Shown: positions 57,992 to 64,000 of the stretch, piece by piece
How the letters are laid out: each line of letters opens with the position of its first letter
Position numbering within the stretch: the first letter of the stretch is position 1
Position numbers and translations under genes: made by a program
DNA from: Breviolum minutum Mf 1.05b.01
Lineage: Eukaryota; Sar; Dinophyceae; Suessiales; Symbiodiniaceae
Direction of reading: 5' to 3'
DNA: 64,000 nt
Assembly (NCBI GenBank): GCA_000507305.1
Contig: DF240218.1
Location: 25,988-89,987 of the forward strand
Notes under the pieces: model-generated
Database searches by the model: none
What the model was told of the DNA's origin: nothing
The model's input: only the letters and a program-made list of their open reading frames with translations

Positions 57992-58152
57992 TGTTAAAAT
58001 ACATGTGTATAAACAATATGGTGATACCACTGGTGTACAATATTACATTCTGCAGGGCCCTTGGGTCAAGCGACTGAGACAATTGCCCAGAGAGCAAAAG
58101 GTGCTGAGTGACAATACAATCACAGCGTGTACAAGTCGAGTTGATTTTTACA

Positions 58153-58168
58153 TGGTAGCGGAGCAAAC
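58153..58168 (+). other. retrotransposon primer-binding site
   Basis: TGGTAGCGGAGC directly follows an LTR-like CA end. It resembles the TGGTAxCxGAGC sites of copia elements primed by initiator methionine tRNA. Confidence 0.65.
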
Positions 58169-58265
58169 AATCCTGGTTCGACAATCCAGGTGAACAACAA
58201 ACAATACCACTGCGCACATACAAGTACAACAGTACGCACCTACTTGAGAAGAGTAGGAAACAACA

Positions 58266-59543
58266 ATGGCAACACCAACAGCAGCAAATGGAGAGACACA
58301 AGCAGAAGGTACAATAACACAAGGTTTGATCAACATGCACAGGTACAAAATGACACCACCAACATTCACAGGAGAATATGGTACCTTCGAAGAATGGAAA
58401 TACAAGTTCCAGGCGTACATGGGACTAATGGACAATGCGTTACCACAATTACTAGAGAACACAGAGAACTCCACAACAATAATCAAAGATGCAGATTTGA
58501 TTGCAGCAGCTTCAACAACAGAGGAAGCAACAAAGTGGATACAACTATCCACAGACTTGAGGTACATTCTAATTAACATATGCTCAGGAGCAGCATCAAC
58601 AATATGCAGACAACACCAGACAAGCAATGGCTTTGAGATCTACAGACAATTGTGCATACGGTTCTCAATACCAGTGGGAACAAGATCAATAGGATACCTG
58701 ACAAGACTACTAAAGCCAACCTTCGACATGAACAATTTTGAGGAGACATTTTCACAATGGGAATTTGAGCTCAACAAGTATGAACGAGACAATGGACAAG
58801 CTCTCCCAGAATCAGTGAAAATAGCAGTCATCCTCAATGAGACAAAAGGACCACTACAACAACACCTTCAGCTCTTAGCTGGACAAACACCTAACTACAA
58901 TCAAGTCAGAACAACAATCATGGAATACTACAGAGCAACAACAGCATTCAACAAACTGAAGCAACAGACGTCCTCAAGCATAGGAACAAATCAAGGTGGA
59001 GGAGCAGCACCAATGGACATTCAGCAGTCAAAGGCAAAGGATACAAAGGATACAAAGGAAAAGGCAAGTACAAAGGAAAAGGCAAAGGAAAAGGAAAGAG
59101 CTACGGAGGATACAAGGGCAAAGGAAAAGGAAACAAGGGTTACAACAATGGAAAAGGTCCAGTTGGATTTGGCAATCCTTTTGGATACAAAGGACAACAA
59201 CAAGGCAAAGGTAAAGGTAAGGGACACAAAGGAAAACAAGCACAAGACGTGTGCTACAGATGTGGACAACCAGGACACATCGCAAAGAATTGTAGAGTTT
59301 CAGTCTACAATTACTCGGAGACACCACAAGCAGCAGCAGAACAATACGACATGCAACAATGGTACGATGATCCATACTCGTATGATGGACATTGGTGGAA
59401 CAATAGCAGCGGACAACATGAACAAGATGGACATCAGCATGCACAACAACTTGCACTACCAGCACCACAAATGGCAGCATCATCAGACAACAGACCACCA
59501 ATCCAGATTGTATCTGGAATACAATGCCATGAACCAATCATGA
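58266..59543 (+). CDS. gag: copia Gag
   Basis: Starts MATPTAANGETQAEG. The N-terminal 250 residues carry the copia Gag fold region (PPTFTGEYGTFEEWKYKFQA; YRQLCIRFSIPVGTRSIGYL), the capsid that packages element RNA. From about 59020 this frame reads Lys/Glu/Thr-rich sequence to 59543. The -1 frame instead gives the Gly/Lys-rich basic tract (KGKGYKGYKGKGKYKGK) and then the CCHC zinc knuckle. The natural Gag C-terminus therefore probably lies in the other frame, and residues after about 251 of this ORF are doubtful. Confidence 0.75.
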   Translation: MATPTAANGETQAEGTITQGLINMHRYKMTPPTFTGEYGTFEEWKYKFQAYMGLMDNALPQLLENTENSTTIIKDADLIAAASTTEEATKWIQLSTDLRYILINICSGAASTICRQHQTSNGFEIYRQLCIRFSIPVGTRSIGYLTRLLKPTFDMNNFEETFSQWEFELNKYERDNGQALPESVKIAVILNETKGPLQQHLQLLAGQTPNYNQVRTTIMEYYRATTAFNKLKQQTSSSIGTNQGGGAAPMDIQQSKAKDTKDTKEKASTKEKAKEKERATEDTRAKEKETRVTTMEKVQLDLAILLDTKDNNKAKVKVRDTKENKHKTCATDVDNQDTSQRIVEFQSTITRRHHKQQQNNTTCNNGTMIHTRMMDIGGTIAADNMNKMDISMHNNLHYQHHKWQHHQTTDHQSRLYLEYNAMNQS

Positions 59544-62500
59544 TTGCACACATCCATGACAACAACAACAATGAGCAACAAACAAACTACATTGACATTA
59601 TGGTAGATAGTGGAGCAGCAACACATGTATGCCCCTGGTGGTTCGCAAGACAATTCCCAATACAACCACTATCCCCAGAGAATGGACCACAATTGCGAAC
59701 AGTTACCAACAATGAGATCAAGCTCTACGGATACAAGTGGGTATACATGCACAATGTAGAAGGACAAGCAATCGTCATACCATTCTATGTGTGTGACGTA
59801 CATCAGCCAATAGTTTCAGTTTCAAGACTGGAAGAACAAGGCTTTGTCCTAACATTCAATGAAGAACAACGAAGGATTACACATCCAAAAGGCTTCAATA
59901 CAACACTGATCAAGGATCAAAGCCTATACTATCTAAGGACAACAGTCATTCCAATACCAGCAAACTATCAGCTACAAATACAGCACACAGCAGAAGGAAC
60001 AATAGCAATGATAGCACCAACAACATTGACACCACAAGGTCCAGAACCAATCCTAGGAGGAAACAATGATTTCTGGACGTACAACAATGAAGGATACCTG
60101 GTACGAGTTCACAAGACAAGAAGGAAGGCACTATTCCTTCCATACAAGACGTGTCCAATTCCAGTTGACAAACTGGAGAACTATAGAAGGACAATAGTCA
60201 GGAGACCAGACAAGAACAATGAGGATTTTGAAGAACAATTTCAGAGCTTGCCGAACAAGCAACAAAAGAGAGTCCTACAAGGACAAGCTTGGACAGGAGA
60301 AACATGGTTCAAGCTGAAGTCTGGCACAACAGTGCCAACAACAACAGCAACAACGGTTGCAACAAAGAAGGATGACAAGCAGACAATTGAGAACAAGCAA
60401 GAGTCCACAAGCACTTCAAGCAATCAACAAGCAGACAAGAAGCAAACAACATTTACACCAACACACAGGTTTACAACAAAGGCTCCAGCAAACACACAAG
60501 TCATACCTACAAGCAAGTCGACAACATTACCAGCGCCATCAACAATGGACAAGACAGAGGATCACTGGATACAAGAAGGACACATGTGGAAACGAGTCCA
60601 CATACAACCGCGCAATGAGCTTTACATACCACAACAGACACAACATGGACCTGATATTACAAAGCTCAAACCTGATCGAGCTACATTCATGTATCCACAA
60701 GATGGAACAAGGATGACAAGGTTTGATGATCAATGGACATCACAAGCAAGACGAATGACAGACAAGACATGGACAGGTTCAACAAACTTTGAAGAACAAG
60801 CAACATACAAAGATGAGTACATTACAGATGATGAAGACAATCAACAAGCAGCTTTGCCCGCAAAAGGCATCAAGGCACCACAACAACCAACAGAACAAGA
60901 GCGCAAAGAACACAATTTGACGCACCTGCCATACAGGTCATGGTGCCCAATATGTGTAGAAAGCAAAGGAAGAGCAAACAATCACCCAACACAAAAGACA
61001 AGCACAGTGCCAGTCATACAATGCGACTTTGCATACATCAAAGGTCTACACGACAAACAAGTCATTCCAGTACTTACAGCAATTGATGTAGAGACAGGCA
61101 TGAGCGTGGCAACAATGGTACAAGACAAACAAAGACAGTTCACTTACCTGACACAATGCCTACAAACATTTCTCACTGAGTGTGGAAGGACACAAGCCAT
61201 TTTGGCACCCACAGTCCTACAATCAGATCAAGAGGAATACCTCATCTCACTGTTGAGGACAACAGCGAGGACAATTGGAAGCAATATCTCAGTGAGACAA
61301 TCGCCAGCATACAGCTCACAATCACAAGGCAGCATTGAGAGATTCCACAGAACTCTCTTCAATCAAGTGAGGACACTCACTGCACAATTGAAGGACAACT
61401 ACAAGTTGAACATTATCAGCATCAATCACCCAATCATGCCATGGGTGATAAGACGTGCAGCATACCTGCTCAATAGGTATGCAATCCACAATGATGGCAA
61501 AACTTCCTACTTTAGGAGGTGGCACAAAGAGCACAAGACGCCGCTGTGCGAGTTCGGAGAAACAATACAATACATGGTAGCACATCACAAGAAAATGCCA
61601 AAACTTGAATCAAGATTCTACAAAGGAATCTGGTTGGGAAAGGATACAATGACAAGTGAATCAATTGTTGGCATAGCAGGCAAGATCATCAGGACAAGAA
61701 CAATTAGACGACAAGTTGAGCCAGAGAAATATGACAGACAATTGATGGACATCATCAATGCGCCACCATGGACACCAGTTACACCAACAGAAGCATTACA
61801 GCCAGCAATGATGATACCAGCAAACACAACAAGTGCAGCACAGCAAGCAACAACAGAGACACAAACAGCAGTTGAGACAACCCAGCAACAGACACAAACA
61901 ACAGAAGCAAGTACAGCACAACAACAACACACAAGTACATCAGATCAGCATCAGACAATCGTTGACCTACCAATGGCAACAGCACCAACAAGTCCAATAA
62001 GAAGACAACCACTACCAATGCCAAAGAGAGATCAGCCAGATGAGATTACACAAGGTAGTGAGCCAAAGCAACAAAGAACGACAGAGCAGCAGCAGCCAAT
62101 ACAACGACCTGAACAAGTAGAGCCACCAGCAACAAGGATGAGAATCAATGCAATAAAGGTGACTACAAAGAGAGGTGAAACAATCACCACAACAACCTGT
62201 GAAGATGAACAAGAAGTAGAATTGGAAAGAATTCTACTAGAGCCAATGGTCCACAATACAGATGGACTTGACAAGAAGAAAACAATTGAAGGAATGAAGC
62301 ACGAGGTCGAACAAATGAAGAAACAAGGTGTATACTCAGAAGTCAACATTAAGGATCTCACACCAGAACAACAAGCAACAATCATAGAATCAAGATGGGT
62401 GTTGAGAGACAAAGGTGACAAGGTACGAGCAAGAATAGTAGCAAAAGGATACACTGAACAAATCGAGGATGCAGACACAATCTACGCAAGCACACCAATC

Positions 62501-63808
62501 TTTTGCATACTTCGTATCCTTCTCACAATGGCAATGGCCAAACAATGGACAGTCAAAGCAGGTGACATTTCAGTAGCATTCCTACATGCCAATGCAGCAA
62601 CAAAGGATCTCTACATGTGGCCCCCACAAGAGTTCTACAATGACTCTTGGCAAACAGTATGGGAATTACACAAAGCAATGTATGGACTACGAAGTTCACC
62701 ATCAGCATGGCAGAATCACCTAGCACAAATCCTACAAGACTTGAACATGACAAGGTTGAAAAGCGAACCAAATGTATACAAGACAAGCAATGGAGCAGCA
62801 TACATTCTTGTCTATGTTGACGATTTACTATTTATTGGACAAGACAATATCGTCAACGACCTCTTCTCAGCAATTCAGAAACAATTGTTGTTAAGACCAA
62901 CAGGCGAGCTTACAATGGAGCAAACAATCTCCTTCCTCGGGAGAGACATTACAAACAAAGGTGACCACTACGAAATCAGCCTAAGCACAGGATACACAAC
63001 AACAATGTTGGAAGAAGCAGGATTAACAAATTGCAAAGCAGCAACAACTCCAGGGACGGCAGCAAACAAGACGAGCAACGACGACAATGACAACATACCC
63101 GTCGACAAGGACGAACATGCACTCTACCGACGAATCGTCGGGAAGCTACAATGGATGACATACACAAGGCCGGACCTGAGCTTTGCAACAAAGGAGCTAG
63201 CACGTTCCTTACAACAACCAACATACTTGGACATGAAGAAGATGAAGCACACATTATGGTATCTACAAGGAACAAAGGACTACAAGTTCATACTACACCC
63301 GACGACAATTCCGGGAGACAAAGACACACCAACACTCGACGTTTACGTCGACGCCGACTGGGCAGGCTGCACAACAAGGAAATCCACAACAGGATTCGCA
63401 ATCAAATACCTAGGAGCAACAGTACATTTCGGATCAAGAACACAAGCAATCGTAGCACTATCGAGTGCAGAATCGGAACTATATTCAATAGGAACAGGAG
63501 CACAAGAATCACTCCACATTCGCAATTTCTTGATGGAGACAATACTGACAAGCAAACTACAAATTCGGATCCACACGGATTCAACAAGTGGCAAAAGTAT
63601 TGCAACAAGAACTGGATCGTCAAAGAAAGCAAAGCACATTGATTTGAAGTACCTTTTCATACAACAATTGGTACACAACGGCATACTATCAGTGCACAAG
63701 ATCGGTACCTTAGACAACATTGCAGACATATTCACAAAATATGTCACCGCAGAAACACTCAACAAGCACCTGTACAACGTTGGGCTTTTGAGCCCAAACA
63801 ACAACTAG
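59021..63808 (+). CDS. pol: copia Pol polyprotein (protease-integrase-RT-RNase H)
   Basis: Open to a TAG at 63806. In order: basic Gly/Lys tract; zinc knuckle CYRCGQPGHIAKNC (59252-59293); aspartic protease DSGAATHV (59606); integrase zinc finger HNLTHLPYRSWCPIC (60911); integrase catalytic D (61025, CDF), D (61226, QSDQ) and E (61337, SIERF); GKDTM in the integrase C-terminal region; RT with RARIVAKGYTE, DISVAFLHA and YVDDLL (62813); RNase H with VYVDADWAGCTTRKSTTGFA and SSAESELY. All catalytic residues are present, so activity is possible. It lacks its own obvious start codon and is in the -1 frame relative to gag, so expression needs frameshifting, or a base has been lost. Confidence 0.9.
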   Translation, partial: SAVKGKGYKGYKGKGKYKGKGKGKGKSYGGYKGKGKGNKGYNNGKGPVGFGNPFGYKGQQQGKGKGKGHKGKQAQDVCYRCGQPGHIAKNCRVSVYNYSETPQAAAEQYDMQQWYDDPYSYDGHWWNNSSGQHEQDGHQHAQQLALPAPQMAASSDNRPPIQIVSGIQCHEPIMIAHIHDNNNNEQQTNYIDIMVDSGAATHVCPWWFARQFPIQPLSPENGPQLRTVTNNEIKLYGYKWVYMHNVEGQAIVIPFYVCDVHQPIVSVSRLEEQGFVLTFNEEQRRITHPKGFNTTLIKDQSLYYLRTTVIPIPANYQLQIQHTAEGTIAMIAPTTLTPQGPEPILGGNNDFWTYNNEGYLVRVHKTRRKALFLPYKTCPIPVDKLENYRRTIVRRPDKNNEDFEEQFQSLPNKQQKRVLQGQAWTGETWFKLKSGTTVPTTTATTVATKKDDKQTIENKQESTSTSSNQQADKKQTTFTPTHRFTTKAPANTQVIPTSKSTTLPAPSTMDKTEDHWIQEGHMWKRVHIQPRNELYIPQQTQHGPDITKLKPDRATFMYPQDGTRMTRFDDQWTSQARRMTDKTWTGSTNFEEQATYKDEYITDDEDNQQAALPAKGIKAPQQPTEQERKEHNLTHLPYRSWCPICVESKGRANNHPTQKTSTVPVIQCDFAYIKGLHDKQVIPVLTAIDVETGMSVATMVQDKQRQFTYLTQCLQTFLTECGRTQAILAPTVLQSDQEEYLISLLRTTARTIGSNISVRQSPAYSSQSQGSIERFHRTLFNQVRTLTAQLKDNYKLNIISINHPIMPWVIRRAAYLLNRYAIHNDGKTSYFRRWHKEHKTPLCEFGETIQYMVAHHKKMPKLESRFYKGIWLGKDTMTSESIVGIAGKIIRTRTIRRQVEPEKYDRQLMDIINAPPWTPVTPTEALQPAMMIPANTTSAAQQATTETQTAVETTQQQTQTTEASTAQQQHTSTSDQHQTIVDLPMATAPTSPIRRQPLPMPKRDQPDEITQGSEPKQQRTTEQQQPIQRPEQVEPPATRMRINAIKVTTKRGETITTTTCEDEQEVELERILLEPMVHNTDGLDKKKTIEGMKHEVEQMKKQGVYSEVNIKDLTPEQQATIIESRWVLRDKGDKVRARIVAKGYTEQIEDADTIYASTPIFCILRILLTMAMAKQWTVKAGDISVAFLHANAATKDLYMWPPQEFYNDSWQTVWELHKAMYGLRSSPSAWQNHLAQILQDLNMTRLKSEPNVYKTSNGAAYILVYVDDLLFIGQDNIVNDLFSAIQKQLLLRPTGELTMEQTISFLGRDITNKGDHYEISLSTGYTTTMLEEAGLTNCKAATTPGTAANKTSNDDNDNIPVDKDEHALYRRIVGKLQWMTYTRPDLSFATKELARSLQQPTYLDMKKMKHTLWYLQGTKDYKFILHPTTIPGDKDTPTLDVYVDADWAGCTTRKSTTGFAIKYLGATVHFGSRTQAIVALSSAESELYSIGTGAQESLHIRNFLMETILTSKLQIRIHTDSTSGKSIATRTGSSKKAKHIDLKYLFIQQLVHNGILSVHKIGTLDNIADIFTKYVTAETLNKHLYNVGLLSPNNN

Positions 63809-64000
63809 CATAAACAGTCGCGACAGTTTCACAAGCTAGCAAGCGAACGGTATCACATCCACAACTACAAGCGCGATGCGTGTACAACACATACATCCGT
63901 AGTTGACGCCATGGTATCACAATCCTATATGGATACAATATCTACTATATCATTCTGAACTTTGACAATATGTCGATTTACTGGATGATGGGTGACAATT
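63809..64000. other. 3' flank of pol, probable start of 3' LTR
   Basis: No ORF. GCGTGTACAA and GTTGA words recur here (63878-63910) and in the 32 bases before the PBS. The last bases (GGTGACAATT) resemble GAGTGACAATAC at about 58107. This suggests decayed or partial LTR identity, not proven by eye. Confidence 0.35.

Larger units (their letters stand above)
58153..63900 (+). mobile_element. Ty1/copia-type LTR retrotransposon
   Basis: The order PBS, gag, zinc knuckle, protease, integrase, reverse transcriptase, RNase H is the copia order (integrase before RT). The element is on the + strand and its pol is open from end to end, so it is probably young. The 5' LTR would end ...TTTTTACA at 58152. 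I could not delimit matching LTRs. Short similarities exist between sequence left of the PBS (58015-58130) and right of pol (63895-64000), and the 3' LTR probably runs past the window edge. The element is A-rich on the coding strand, unlike the host exons. Confidence 0.85.

Noticed and set aside
58153..58195. tRNA-like arrangement (TGGTAGC, then TGGTTCGA and a CCTGG/CCAGG stem)
   Set aside because: It fits a primer-binding site plus a short hairpin. No anticodon arm or D-arm is present, so it is not a tRNA gene.
59028..63804. Many - strand ORFs of 60-169 codons across the retrotransposon
   Set aside because: Hydrophobic, Val/Cys/Leu-rich translations of the A-rich pol strand read backwards; shadows only.
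1..64000. Relict dinoflagellate spliced-leader sequence
   Set aside because: I looked for CCGTAGCCATTTTGGCTCAAG-like strings on both strands. Only short partial matches turned up (for example near 14581 and 25513), too weak to report.

Overview
This is eukaryotic nuclear DNA, most likely from a dinoflagellate of the Symbiodiniaceae. That is an inference from several observations. Exon-like blocks are short and phase-compatible, and sit in long AT-richer introns. Every supported exon is on the + strand, as in unidirectional dinoflagellate gene clusters. Some exons join in frame only if GC or GA 5' splice sites are used beside GT. Palindromic repeats carry decaying peptide signatures that I recall as common in Symbiodiniaceae gene sets. 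The distal end holds a Ty1/copia retrotransposon. No bacterial operon, ribosome-binding site, rRNA, tRNA or CRISPR array is visible.

Layout. (1) 1-11.7 kb: scattered exons (one kelch-like, several helical, several unassigned) and inverted-repeat elements. (2) 12.1-22.5 kb: a multi-exon armadillo/HEAT-type helical-repeat gene, joined by splice phase over most of its length and ending at a TAA (22543-22545). (3) 23.0-29.7 kb: a kelch beta-propeller gene (kelch A) with a Ser/Gly/Lys-rich segment before the kelch blades. (4) 30.1-34.2 kb: an AlkB-family 2-oxoglutarate/Fe(II) oxygenase gene with the Fe-ligand region, the distal His and the RVSLTFR motif. Its first metal motif reads H-x-E, not H-x-D. 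(5) 34.4-about 52 kb: a second kelch propeller gene (kelch B), whose blades are rebuilt by phase-consistent splicing and which has a long non-kelch C-terminal part. (6) 37.2-37.9 kb: an intronless membrane-protein ORF with an apparent one-base frameshift, lying inside a kelch B intron. (7) 56.0-57.7 kb: the first four exons of an unrecognised gene. (8) 58.15 kb to the end: a copia-type retrotransposon with primer-binding site, gag, and a pol of about 1500 codons; gag and pol differ by one reading frame.

How the parts relate. The kelch proteins should be protein-interaction scaffolds, the ARM/HEAT protein a helical scaffold, and the AlkB protein an oxidative demethylase or hydroxylase. Nothing shows that they share a pathway. 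Between genes lie at least four families of 90-120 bp inverted-repeat elements (MITE-like) and many microsatellites. Exon coordinates are hand-read splice models: internal borders are good where neighbouring phases agree and approximate elsewhere.
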